Source: Thalassococcus halodurans (lineage in GTDB: Bacteria; Pseudomonadota; Alphaproteobacteria; Rhodobacterales; Rhodobacteraceae). From it: a DNA stretch of 64,000 nucleotides. The stretch covers positions 1 to 64,000 of the forward strand of contig CATNDK010000001.1 in NCBI GenBank assembly GCA_950096585.1, in the 5' to 3' direction. Shown piece after piece: positions 43,333 to 51,784 of this stretch. Position 1 is the first letter of the stretch, and the number at the start of each line of letters is the position of its first letter. Position numbers and translations under genes: made by a program. The notes beneath the pieces are model-generated. The model was given only the letters and a program-made list of their open reading frames with translations. It ran no database searches and had not been told where the DNA came from.

Positions 43333-45193
43333 TTTGGACTTTGATGTGATCGTTGTTGGCGGTGGCCACGCCGGGACAGAAGCGGCCCACGCATCAGCGC
43401 GAACAGGTGCAAAAACCGCTTTGATCACTATGCGCGAGGCGGATATCGGCGTGATGTCTTGTAACCCAGCGATCGGTGGTTTGGGGAAAGGCCACCTTGT
43501 CCGCGAAATCGACGCCTTGGATGGTGTAATGGGGCGGGTCGCTGACCTTGCAGGCATTCAATTTCGGCTTCTGAACCGCCGGAAAGGGCCGGCGGTACAG
43601 GGGCCTCGTGCGCAAGCCGATAGAAGAATCTATCGACGTGAGATGTTGGCGCTGACTAAAAGCCAAAAGAACCTGACAATCGTTGAAGGTGAAGTCGTCG
43701 ATCTTCTTCTGAATGGTGATACCGTGTCGGGTGTTTCTCTGGCCTACGGAACTACGCTTAGCTCTAAATCCGTTGTTTTGACCTCGGGAACTTTCCTACG
43801 TGGCGTAATCCACATTGGGGATATGTCCTATGCTGGGGGTCGAATGGGTGACCAAGCTTCTGTACGATTGGCCGAGCGTATTGATGAATTTGGTCTGCCG
43901 TTAGGGCGCTTGAAGACCGGCACGCCCCCGCGACTGGATGGTCGAACAATTGATTGGGATCGCTTGGATTCTCAACCCGGTGACGACGAACCGGTGATGT
44001 TTTCGTTCTTATCCAAGTCACCGACAGCAAAGCAGATTTCTTGTGGTATCACGCACACGAATGAAAAAACGCATGAGATCATACGTTCAAACCTAGAGCG
44101 TTCAGCGATGTATGGCGGCCATATCGAAGGCGTCGGGCCGCGATACTGCCCGTCGATCGAAGACAAGGTCGTCCGTTTCGCTGATAAAACATCGCATCAG
44201 ATTTTTCTTGAACCTGAGGGCGTCGACGATCACACCGTTTATCCCAACGGGATTTCGACGTCCTTGCCAGCTGACGTGCAAAAGGATTATGTCCATTCGA
44301 TCGAGGGTTTGGAAAAGACTGAAATCCTTCAACCGGGTTACGCGATTGAATATGACTATGTAGATCCCCGTGCGCTTGACCTGCAATTGGCGGTCAAAGG
44401 CGTGAACGGCTTGTTCTTGGCCGGCCAAATCAACGGCACAACCGGTTATGAAGAAGCGGCCGCACAGGGTTTGATCGCCGGCACAAACGCGGCGCTTCGT
44501 TCTTCGGGGAAAGACCCATTCATTCTAAGCCGGTCTGACAGCTATATTGGCGTGATGATCGACGATCTTACCACACGGGGCGTTAGCGAACCTTATCGCA
44601 TGTTTACGTCCCGCGCAGAGTTCCGCCTGTCACTGCGGGCAGATAATGCGGACCAACGCCTTACACAGATTGGTCTGGATTTTGGACTTGTGGGTGATGT
44701 TAGAAAATCAGCGTTCCAATCAAAGATGGAAGCATTGTATTCGGCGAAAGCGTCACTGGAAGCACTCAGCCTTACTCCAAAAGAGCTGAATGAGATTGGC
44801 TTAACTGTCAATCAGGACGGTGCCCGCCGGAATGGTATGGAAATTCTGGCGTTCCCGGATACGTCCTTTGAATCGCTGCTTGCAGCGGATCCTTCGCTTA
44901 AAAGCGTTCCTGATGACATTCGCCGCCAGCTTGAAAAAGACGCGACGTATGCAAGTTACATCGAGCGCCAGAAAAAAGACGTGGAGGCGCTTCGTAAAGA
45001 CGAGAAACAAGCTATTCCGTCCGACTTCGATTTCGGAGTTCTGAGTGGTTTGTCAAACGAGTTGAAGGATAAGTTGACACGGGCACGCCCGGATAACCTT
45101 GCTCAGGCGGCGCGGGTTGAAGGGATGACGCCGGCCGCACTATCGCTGCTACTGTCCAAGCTTCGCCAAGCTAGCCGTCAAAAATCTGCGTGA
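43325..45193 (+). CDS. mnmG: tRNA modification enzyme MnmG (GidA)
   Basis: FAD-dependent partner of MnmE in wobble-uridine modification. The 622-aa protein has the FAD-binding [21 protein letters not shown] at the N-terminus and the GidA signatures [24 protein letters not shown] and [21 protein letters not shown]. The track starts at a GTG at 43316; AAGGAG overlaps that codon but is 8 nt before the GTG at 43325, so the latter is chosen. That start codon lies in the middle of a parS site. Confidence 0.96.
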   Translation: MKHLDFDVIVVGGGHAGTEAAHASARTGAKTALITMREADIGVMSCNPAIGGLGKGHLVREIDALDGVMGRVADLAGIQFRLLNRRKGPAVQGPRAQADRRIYRREMLALTKSQKNLTIVEGEVVDLLLNGDTVSGVSLAYGTTLSSKSVVLTSGTFLRGVIHIGDMSYAGGRMGDQASVRLAERIDEFGLPLGRLKTGTPPRLDGRTIDWDRLDSQPGDDEPVMFSFLSKSPTAKQISCGITHTNEKTHEIIRSNLERSAMYGGHIEGVGPRYCPSIEDKVVRFADKTSHQIFLEPEGVDDHTVYPNGISTSLPADVQKDYVHSIEGLEKTEILQPGYAIEYDYVDPRALDLQLAVKGVNGLFLAGQINGTTGYEEAAAQGLIAGTNAALRSSGKDPFILSRSDSYIGVMIDDLTTRGVSEPYRMFTSRAEFRLSLRADNADQRLTQIGLDFGLVGDVRKSAFQSKMEALYSAKASLEALSLTPKELNEIGLTVNQDGARRNGMEILAFPDTSFESLLAADPSLKSVPDDIRRQLEKDATYASYIERQKKDVEALRKDEKQAIPSDFDFGVLSGLSNELKDKLTRARPDNLAQAARVEGMTPAALSLLLSKLRQASRQKSA

Positions 45194-45205
45194 CGGGTTC
45201 CTAAG

Positions 45206-45796
45206 ATGAATGTTTCACGTGAAACACTGGACCGGTTGCGCGCGTATGAAGCGCTGGTTCTGAAGTGGTCACCAAAGATCAACCTCGTTTCCAAAGGCAC
45301 GCTGGCTGATACCTGGGGGCGACACATTGTTGATTCCCTCCAAGTTATCGAGTTGGCCCCGAAATCCGGAAAATGGGTTGATTTGGGCAGTGGTGGGGGA
45401 TTTCCCGGTATCGTTGCTGCGATTTGCGCGATGGAAGCGGATCGCGACCACGATGTGATTCTCGTTGAGAGTGACGCCAGAAAATCTGCTTTTCTACGCA
45501 CAGCTCTTCGGGAAATCGGTGTCGAAGGAACAGTTATTACCGACAGGATTGAAAACGTTCCAGGGCAGGGGGCAGACATCCTAACTGCCCGCGCATTGAC
45601 GTCGCTTGATGGTTTGTTGGGCTTTGCAAAACAACATATGGCCGAACAGGGAATAGCCCTTTTCCCGAAAGGGGCGACGTGGCAAAAAGAAGTTGAAGCA
45701 GCAAAAGAACACTGGGATTTCCAAGCAAAAATGCACCCCAGTACGACACATCCAGACGCCGTTGTGCTGGAAGTAAGTGAGGTCAAACATGTCTGA
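45206..45796 (+). CDS. rsmG: 16S rRNA m7G527 methyltransferase RsmG
   Basis: RsmG (GidB) methylates N7 of G527 in 16S rRNA; loss gives low-level streptomycin resistance. The 196-aa protein has the SAM-binding WVDLGSGGGFPGIVAAI and the conserved LVSKGTLADTWGRHIVDSLQ. Its first residues MNVSRETL are dictated by an embedded parS site (45211-45226). It overlaps parA by 8 nt. Confidence 0.96.
   Translation: MNVSRETLDRLRAYEALVLKWSPKINLVSKGTLADTWGRHIVDSLQVIELAPKSGKWVDLGSGGGFPGIVAAICAMEADRDHDVILVESDARKSAFLRTALREIGVEGTVITDRIENVPGQGADILTARALTSLDGLLGFAKQHMAEQGIALFPKGATWQKEVEAAKEHWDFQAKMHPSTTHPDAVVLEVSEVKHV
45211..45226. promoter_or_regulatory. parS: parS site 2 (perfect), in rsmG
   Basis: TGTTTCACGTGAAACA, identical to site 1, begins at base 6 of rsmG and encodes VSRET in its reading frame. 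It is 578 nt before parA, the closest parS to the parAB genes. Confidence 0.9.
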
Positions 45797-46598
45797 TCCG
45801 ACGCGTCCCGTTGGTCCGAAGATTATCGCAATTGCCAACCAAAAGGGCGGGGTCGGCAAAACGACAACTTCCATCAACCTAGCTGCGGCGCTTGCGGAAG
45901 AGGGGCTATCGATCCTTCTTGTTGATCTTGATCCACAAGGAAATGCGTCCACTGGCATTGGTGTTGAACCCACAGAGCGCGAATACACCTCTTACGAACT
46001 GCTGCTCGAGGACGTTCCGTTGAACGATGTGATCCGCAAAACGGAAACCGAAGGTGTCTTTGTAGTACCAGCCACCGTTGACCTAAGCTCGGCTGATATC
46101 GAGCTCTATTCGACCGAAAAGCGTAGCTTTTTGCTGCACGATGCGCTGCGCCAGCCTGCAATGGATGATTTCGGCTTTGATTACATCCTTATCGACTGTC
46201 CGCCTTCGCTCAATTTGCTGACGGTGAACGCGATGGTCGCCGCACATTCCGTCCTCGTGCCCCTGCAAAGCGAATTCTTCGCACTTGAGGGCCTGTCTCA
46301 GCTTATGCTGACAGTCAGAGAGGTTAGGGAAACGGCGAATTCCGCGCTCAGGATCGAAGGTATTGTTCTGACCATGTACGATGCACGGAATAACCTGTCG
46401 TTGCAGGTAGAAGAGGATGCGCGCGATAATCTTGGGGATCTTGTTTTCCAGACGGTTATTCCCAGAAACGTCCGGGTCAGCGAGGCGCCGTCTTTTGCGA
46501 TGCCGGTTACGTCCTACGATGGCATGTCCAAGGGTGCGCAGGCATACCGCGCCCTTGCCCGTGAACTAATCAAGAAAAACAGCAAACTGGCCGCATGA
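45789..46598 (+). CDS. parA: Chromosome partitioning ATPase ParA
   Basis: ParA is the Walker-type ATPase that moves ParB-parS complexes along the nucleoid. The 269-aa protein has the deviant Walker A ANQKGGVGKTTTSINLAAAL near residue 16 and VDLDPQGNASTGIG, DCPPSLNLLTVNA. It has no N-terminal DNA-binding domain, so it is the chromosomal type. The ATG at 45789 has GAGG 7 nt upstream and is preferred to the GTG at 45777. parB follows 10 nt later. Confidence 0.97.
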   Translation: MSDPTRPVGPKIIAIANQKGGVGKTTTSINLAAALAEEGLSILLVDLDPQGNASTGIGVEPTEREYTSYELLLEDVPLNDVIRKTETEGVFVVPATVDLSSADIELYSTEKRSFLLHDALRQPAMDDFGFDYILIDCPPSLNLLTVNAMVAAHSVLVPLQSEFFALEGLSQLMLTVREVRETANSALRIEGIVLTMYDARNNLSLQVEEDARDNLGDLVFQTVIPRNVRVSEAPSFAMPVTSYDGMSKGAQAYRALARELIKKNSKLAA

Positions 46599-46608
46599 GG
46601 AGAGCATC

Positions 46609-47511
46609 ATGACAACGAAAAAAGATACACGTCGGGGGTTGGGTCGCGGTCTTTCTGCTTTGATGTCGGATGTGGCCCCGTCGGCACCCGCTGATCAGGT
46701 AGCTGCCACACCGGCACGCGCCGACCGCATGGTACCGATCGAGCGGATTTTCCCCAATCCGGACCAGCCGCGTCGCACCTTTACCCAGGATCAATTGGAA
46801 GAACTGGCGGCGTCTATCAAGGAAAAGGGCGTTATCCAACCGATCATCGTTCGTGAAAAACCGAGTGAGGCTGGAAGTTTTGAAATCGTAGCTGGTGAAC
46901 GCCGGTGGCGTGCCTCGCAGTTGGCGCAGCTGCACGAAATGCCGGTTTTGGTTCGCGAATTTACCGACACTGAAGTGCTGGAAATAGCGATCATCGAAAA
47001 CATTCAGCGCGCAGACCTGAATGCGATCGAAGAAGCGGCCGGTTATCGTCAACTGATGATGAAGTTTGGTCATACCCAAGAAAAGCTGGCAGAAGCCTTG
47101 GGTAAAAGCCGAAGCCATATTGCGAACCTGCTTCGTCTGCTGAATTTGCCGGAAGACGTTCAGGCACTTGTTGTCGAAGGAAAGCTCAGCGCGGGTCATG
47201 CGCGCGCGTTGATCACAGCTGAAAACCCTTCCGAGCTTGCCAAGCTGGTCGTGGAAAAGCAGCTTTCTGTGCGTGAAACCGAACGTCTGGCCAAAACAGT
47301 TGCCGCTCCGGACAGCGCCAAGATCAAAGCGAAGCCGCGCGATGATAAAGATGCAGACACAAAAGCGCTGGAGGGCGATCTGTCGGCCGCACTACGCATG
47401 AAGGTTCGGATCGATCATAAGCCCGGCCAAGAGGCGGGCTCGGTCAGCATTTCCTATGATACGCTTGAGCAGTTGGACGAACTTTGCATGTTGCTGAGCA
47501 CGTCGCGCTAA
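46609..47511 (+). CDS. parB: Chromosome partitioning protein ParB
   Basis: ParB is a CTP-dependent clamp that loads at parS and spreads. The 300-aa protein has RRGLGRGLSALMSDV near the start, the ParB/CTPase core (GERRWRASQLAQLHEMPVLVREF, with IENIQRADLNAIEEA), a helix-turn-helix (FGHTQEKLAEALGKSRSHIANLLRLL) that reads parS, and a C-terminal dimerisation domain. Sites for it lie at 43317, 45211, 48571 and 52659. Confidence 0.97.
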   Translation: MTTKKDTRRGLGRGLSALMSDVAPSAPADQVAATPARADRMVPIERIFPNPDQPRRTFTQDQLEELAASIKEKGVIQPIIVREKPSEAGSFEIVAGERRWRASQLAQLHEMPVLVREFTDTEVLEIAIIENIQRADLNAIEEAAGYRQLMMKFGHTQEKLAEALGKSRSHIANLLRLLNLPEDVQALVVEGKLSAGHARALITAENPSELAKLVVEKQLSVRETERLAKTVAAPDSAKIKAKPRDDKDADTKALEGDLSAALRMKVRIDHKPGQEAGSVSISYDTLEQLDELCMLLSTSR

Positions 47512-48687
47512 TTATTCAGGATGGTCCGGCAGCAATTCGGTAATTAGCGAATTCAGGACCATCCGCCCCTGTGGGGTTGCTCCCAGACGATCTCCGTTTT
47601 GCCCAATTAACCCGAGATCGGCCATTTTGTTCGTTTGTTCGGGTGAAAGTGCGGCGGGATCCAGATCGCGAACACGCACCACATCTATGCCTTCATTAAG
47701 TCGAAGCCCCATCATCAGGTATTCTCCAGCCTGATCGATGTTGGAAACGATATCGTCGATGCGGTCCCCGTTACCTTGCTCAGCGTTTTCCAGCCAAGCA
47801 CCTGGATTGCGCCAAGCCACCGTCGCGTGCTTCCGTCCATTCAAAGACAGTCTGCCGTGCGCACCGGGGCCGATCCCGCCGTAATCGCCGTATCTCCAAT
47901 AGATAAGGTTGTGCTGCGACTCCGCGCCGGGTTCTGCGTGGTTTGAAACCTCATAGGCCGGCATCCCGTGCTGATCGCAAATCTCTTGCGTCAGTTCATA
48001 CATATCTGCGGACAGATCTTCGTCTGGCAGGCCGGACAGTTGACCACGGCGCTGACGCTCCCAGAATGCGGTGCCCTGCTCAATTGTCAGCTGGTACAGC
48101 GACAAATGATCCACTGACATCGCCAAAGCTTCGGTCAGTTCTTTGCGCCAATCGTTCAGGCTTTGGCCTTGTCTGGCGTAGATCAGATCAAAGCTGATCC
48201 TTTTGAAAACTGAACGCGCGGTGTCAAAGGCCTTGCGGGCTTCCTCGACTGAATGCAAACGCCCTAGTTTGGCCAAGTCGGGGTTATTTAGTGCCTGAAT
48301 ACCCATCGAAACGCGGTTTACACCCGCGTCTGAAAACCCGCGAAAACGCCCAGCCTCAACAGACCTTGGGTTGGCCTCAAGCGTGATTTCGATGTTGTTG
48401 GCAAAGGTCCACTTTTCGCGAATACGTTCGATCAGCGCATTCACCAGCTCTGGCGACATCAAGCTGGGCGTACCGCCACCGAAGAAAACCGAGTTCAGCA
48501 CGCGGTCCGGCGTCAAATCAGCAATCCGGTCGATTTCGGACAGATACGCAGCGCGCCAGCGATCTTCGTCTATTTCACGTGAAACATGGGAATTGAAATC
48601 GCAGTAGGGGCACTTGGCTTCGCAGAACGGCCAATGCACGTACAGGCCAAACCCCCCGTTGCGCCAATCTTCAATCAAACAGGGCAC
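47512..48687 (-). CDS. hemW: HemW-like radical SAM protein
   Basis: HemW is a heme-binding radical SAM protein, often misnamed oxygen-independent coproporphyrinogen oxidase. The 391-aa protein has the radical SAM cluster CEAKCPYCDFNSH near residue 22 and FFGGGTPSLM. It lacks the extra N-terminal region of true HemN and has the HemW-length C-terminal domain. The start is uncertain: GTG 48687, or TTG 48678 with AGGTG 6 nt upstream; both overlap rdgB. A near-perfect parS is embedded at 48571-48586. Confidence 0.88.
   Translation of the reverse strand: MPCLIEDWRNGGFGLYVHWPFCEAKCPYCDFNSHVSREIDEDRWRAAYLSEIDRIADLTPDRVLNSVFFGGGTPSLMSPELVNALIERIREKWTFANNIEITLEANPRSVEAGRFRGFSDAGVNRVSMGIQALNNPDLAKLGRLHSVEEARKAFDTARSVFKRISFDLIYARQGQSLNDWRKELTEALAMSVDHLSLYQLTIEQGTAFWERQRRGQLSGLPDEDLSADMYELTQEICDQHGMPAYEVSNHAEPGAESQHNLIYWRYGDYGGIGPGAHGRLSLNGRKHATVAWRNPGAWLENAEQGNGDRIDDIVSNIDQAGEYLMMGLRLNEGIDVVRVRDLDPAALSPEQTNKMADLGLIGQNGDRLGATPQGRMVLNSLITELLPDHPE
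48571..48586. promoter_or_regulatory. parS: parS site 3 (one mismatch), in hemW
   Basis: TATTTCACGTGAAACA differs from parS only at base 2. It encodes HVSREI in hemW just after the radical SAM cysteines. It lies 1.1 kb beyond parB and 8 kb from the putative origin. Confidence 0.7.
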
Positions 48688-49279
48688 CTGTCAGCTTGCG
48701 GAACGCATCAGCACGGTGACTGATCTTGTTCTTTTCCCAACGATCCATTTCACCAAACGTGATGTCATAGCCTTCGGGAACAAAGATCGGGTCATAGCCG
48801 TGACCCTGATCACCACGCATCGGCCAGACAACCTTACCCTCCATCACACCGGGGAAAACCTCGTCGTGGCCATCGGGCCAAGCCAGAACCAAAGTACAGC
48901 AAAAGCGCGCTGTCCACGGCTCAGGCGCGCCTTTAGCGACCAAGAGATCATGGGTTTTGGTCATCGCCATTACAAAGTCGCGGCCATTGGGTGTTTCTGA
49001 CCAGTCAGCTGTATAAACGCCCGGCGATTTGTCCAATGCATCAATCTCGATCCCGCTGTCATCAGACAGGGCAGGGAGGCCGGTTGCTTTGGCAGCAGCA
49101 TGCGCCTTGATGCGGGCGTTTTCGACAAATGTGGTGCCGGTTTCTTCGGGCTCGGGAAGGTTCATTTCCTTTGCGCCGACAACCTCAACACCGAAGGGCG
49201 CGAAAAGCGCCTTCATCTCTTCAAGCTTGCCAGCATTGTGGGTCGCAACAAGAAGACGCTTTTCGCTAAACTTGGGCAT
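48671..49279 (-). CDS. rdgB: Non-canonical purine NTP pyrophosphatase RdgB
   Basis: RdgB hydrolyses dITP, XTP and similar bases to keep them out of DNA. The 202-aa protein has the start KRLLVATHNAGKLEEMKALF, TTFVENARIKAHAAAKATGLPALSDDSGIEIDAL and EGYDITFGEMDRWEKNKISHRADAF, all Ham1 family hallmarks. Shares one base with rph upstream and overlaps hemW downstream. Confidence 0.96.
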   Translation of the reverse strand: MPKFSEKRLLVATHNAGKLEEMKALFAPFGVEVVGAKEMNLPEPEETGTTFVENARIKAHAAAKATGLPALSDDSGIEIDALDKSPGVYTADWSETPNGRDFVMAMTKTHDLLVAKGAPEPWTARFCCTLVLAWPDGHDEVFPGVMEGKVVWPMRGDQGHGYDPIFVPEGYDITFGEMDRWEKNKISHRADAFRKLTGALFD

Positions 49280-49995
49280 TATGCACCTACGGCCTTCAGT
49301 TGTGCCTCGACCAGCTCGGCAATGCCCTTGTCAGCCAGATCAAGCAGTTCGTTCATCTGCGCACGCGAGAATGTCGCGCCTTCTGCAGACATCTGAACTT
49401 CGATCATCTGGCCATCAGCACGCAGGATGAAGTTACCATCAACGCCTGCTTCGCTGTCTTCTGGGTAATCCAGATCAAGCACCGGCTGGCCCGCGTAGAT
49501 ACCGCAGCTTACCGCCGCGACCGGCGAAATCAGCGGATCGGTTACGATATCGCCGGCTTTCATCAGCTTGTTCACTGCCAAACGCAATGCGACCCAGCCG
49601 CCAGTGATAGATGCGCAACGTGTCCCGCCATCAGCCTGAATGACGTCGCAGTCGATTGTGATCTGGCGTTCACCCATTGCAACGCGGTCCACGCCAGCGC
49701 GCAGCGAACGGCCAATCAAACGCTGGATTTCAACTGTACGACCACCTTGTTTACCGGTTGCGGCCTCGCGGCGCATACGGCTGGATGTCGAACGGGGCAG
49801 CATGCCGTATTCGGCGGTGACCCAGCCCAAGCCGGAACCTTTGATAAACGGTGGAACGCGGTCTTCGATCGTCGCGGTGCACAGAACGTGGGTGTCGCCC
49901 ATGCGGATCATGCAGGATCCTTCGGCGTGCTTGGTCACATCTGTTTCAATTGAAACGCTGCGCATCTCGTTTAGTTGTCTTCCGGACGGTCGCAT
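49279..49995 (-). CDS. rph: Ribonuclease PH
   Basis: RNase PH trims tRNA 3' ends by phosphorolysis. The 238-aa protein begins [41 protein letters not shown] and has [23 protein letters not shown] and [18 protein letters not shown]. The track extends to 50046, but AAGGAGAATTTC directly precedes the ATG at 49995. Divergent from hrcA; leads rph-rdgB-hemW. Confidence 0.97.
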   Translation of the reverse strand: MRPSGRQLNEMRSVSIETDVTKHAEGSCMIRMGDTHVLCTATIEDRVPPFIKGSGLGWVTAEYGMLPRSTSSRMRREAATGKQGGRTVEIQRLIGRSLRAGVDRVAMGERQITIDCDVIQADGGTRCASITGGWVALRLAVNKLMKAGDIVTDPLISPVAAVSCGIYAGQPVLDLDYPEDSEAGVDGNFILRADGQMIEVQMSAEGATFSRAQMNELLDLADKGIAELVEAQLKAVGA

Positions 49996-50056
49996 GAAAT
50001 TCTCCTTAGGGGTTGGTTCGGGGATATAGCCGCAGGTACAGGTCACGCAACCCCGA

Positions 50057-50086
50057 TTGACCTTTCGATGGAACCGACTTTAATGC
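50057..50086 (+). promoter_or_regulatory. Possible hrcA-grpE promoter
   Basis: TTGACC (50057-50062), an 18-nt spacer and TAATGC (50081-50086) lie 22 nt before the hrcA ATG. It reads as a housekeeping promoter; no CIRCE inverted repeat (TTAGCACTC-N9-GAGTGCTAA) is present here. Confidence 0.35.
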
Positions 50087-50107
50087 TTAGGAAAGAGCGT
50101 TTGAGCA

Positions 50108-51172
50108 ATGAATGACGGAACTTCCATTCTGAACCAGATGAACGACCGCTCGCGCGAGGTCTTTCGCCAGGTCGTTGAGGGGTATCTGCAAACCGGAGAG
50201 CCGATAGGTTCACGGACGCTCACACGTACCCTGTCCGAGAAAATCTCTGCCGCGACCATTCGCAATGTGATGCAGGATCTGGAGTTTCTGGGCCTACTGG
50301 ACAGCCCCCACACAAGCGCGGGGCGTATCCCGACGCAGGCGGGGCTGCGGATGTTTGTGGATGGCCTTCTTGAGGTTCAGCATCTGGACGACAACGACCG
50401 CGAAAAGATCGACGCGACGTTGGGCAAAGAAGCGAACGACGTCGGCGACATCATGGATCGCGTGGGTTCCGCTTTGTCGGGTGTTACACAGGGCGCGTCT
50501 CTGGTTTTGACCCCGAAACATGAAGCGGCGATCAAGCATATCGAATTCGTCAGCCTTGCACACGACCGGGCCTTGGTGGTTCTGGTCTTCTCTGATGGGC
50601 ACGTCGAAAACCGCATCTTTGTTCCGCCTCCGGGACAGACACCCAGTTCTATGCGCGAGGCTGCGAATTTTCTGAACGCGCTGGCCGAGGGCAAAACCCT
50701 GACGGAAATCCAGCGCGATCTGAAAGGCCAGATTGAAGCGAAGCGGCGCCAGATCGACGGGCTTGCCCATGATCTGGTTCAAAGCGGGCTGGCAGTTTGG
50801 GCTGACGATGATGATCAGGCCGAACGTTTGATCGTTCGGGGCAGGTCGAATCTTTTGGGGCAAGACGGCCAAGAACAAGAAATTGATCGCATCCGTGTGC
50901 TGTTTGACGACCTTGAACGTAAGCGGGACATCGCCGAATTCCTGCAATTGACCGAAGATGGCGACGGTGTGCGCATTTTTATCGGCTCCGAGAACAAACT
51001 TTTTTCTCTTTCGGGTTCCTCTCTGGTCGTGTCTCCTTATATGAACGCTGACCGAAAGATTATTGGCGCGGTCGGGGTCATTGGTCCGACACGCCTGAAC
51101 TACGGTCGGATTGTTCCGATTGTGGATTACACCGCACAGTTGGTCGGAAGGCTCCTCTCCGACCGGAGATAG
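50108..51172 (+). CDS. hrcA: Heat-shock repressor HrcA
   Basis: HrcA represses groE and sometimes grpE/dnaK by binding CIRCE elements and is stabilised by GroEL. The 354-aa protein has an N-terminal winged helix (REVFRQVVEGYLQTGEPIGSRTLTRTLSEKISAATIRNVMQDLEFLGLLDSPHTSAGRIPT) and a GAF-like C-terminal part ending VGVIGPTRLNYGRIVPIVDYTAQLVGRLLS. grpE follows after 3 nt. Autoregulation is not evident since no CIRCE lies upstream; targets are likely elsewhere, e.g. groESL. Confidence 0.95.
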   Translation: MNDGTSILNQMNDRSREVFRQVVEGYLQTGEPIGSRTLTRTLSEKISAATIRNVMQDLEFLGLLDSPHTSAGRIPTQAGLRMFVDGLLEVQHLDDNDREKIDATLGKEANDVGDIMDRVGSALSGVTQGASLVLTPKHEAAIKHIEFVSLAHDRALVVLVFSDGHVENRIFVPPPGQTPSSMREAANFLNALAEGKTLTEIQRDLKGQIEAKRRQIDGLAHDLVQSGLAVWADDDDQAERLIVRGRSNLLGQDGQEQEIDRIRVLFDDLERKRDIAEFLQLTEDGDGVRIFIGSENKLFSLSGSSLVVSPYMNADRKIIGAVGVIGPTRLNYGRIVPIVDYTAQLVGRLLSDRR

Positions 51173-51175
51173 AGG

Positions 51176-51754
51176 ATGAACATGGCAAACTCGACGAACG
51201 ACGAATTCCTCGATGATATCGACGATCTCGAAGCTGAAGCGACAGCGCAGGAAGAGGCAGACGCAGAATACGCGGATTCCCCCGAAGCCCGCATCGAAGA
51301 GCTGGAAGCAGAGCGCGACGAATACAAAGACCGTTTCATGCGTGCTTTGGCCGATGCCGAAAACGCACGGAAGCGCGCAGACAAGGATCGCCGCGAAGCC
51401 GAGCAGTACGGCTCGACCCGCATGAGCCGCGATATCTTGTCTGTCTACGACAATCTGAGCCGCGCGCTGATGGCTGCAAAAGAAGAACAGACGCCTGCGT
51501 CTGATGCTTTGGTTGAGGGGATCGAGCTTACGCTGCGCGAACTTCTGAACGTCTTCAAAAAGCACGGCATCGAAAAAATCGCGCCGGAAGTCGGCGACAA
51601 ATTCGATCCGACCCACCACGAAGCAATGTTCGAAGCGCCCGTGCCGGGCACAAAAGCGGGCGAGATCATTCAGGTTTCTGCCGAAGGGTTCATGCTGTAC
51701 GACCGCCTGCTGCGCCCCGCGCAAGTCGGCGTCAGTTCGATGCCAGCTAGCTAA
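51176..51754 (+). CDS. grpE: Nucleotide exchange factor GrpE
   Basis: GrpE releases ADP from DnaK. The 192-aa protein has an acidic N-terminus (DDIDDLEAEATAQEEADAEYADS), a long coiled coil (RIEELEAERDEYKDRFMRALADAENARKRADKDR) and the C-terminal beta domain with YDNLSRAL and HEAMFEAPVPGTKAGEIIQVSAEGFMLYDRLLRPAQVGVS. A second ATG at 51182 is possible. A strong bidirectional terminator follows. Confidence 0.96.
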   Translation: MNMANSTNDEFLDDIDDLEAEATAQEEADAEYADSPEARIEELEAERDEYKDRFMRALADAENARKRADKDRREAEQYGSTRMSRDILSVYDNLSRALMAAKEEQTPASDALVEGIELTLRELLNVFKKHGIEKIAPEVGDKFDPTHHEAMFEAPVPGTKAGEIIQVSAEGFMLYDRLLRPAQVGVSSMPAS

Positions 51755-51760
51755 TATGGA

Positions 51761-51783
51761 AAAGGCGGCCACTGGCCGCCTTT
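51761..51783. terminator. Bidirectional terminator, grpE/mutS
   Basis: AAAGGCGGCCA-C-TGGCCGCCTTT: 11 complementary bases on each side of a single C (in practice an outer 9-10 bp stem with a small loop), with A-run before and TTTTTT after. It lies between grpE and the convergent mutS and can stop both. Confidence 0.85.
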
Positions 51784-51784
51784 T

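Noticed and set aside
50294-51772. 492-aa minus-strand ORF
   Set aside because: Antisense to hrcA and grpE, both complete with family signatures.
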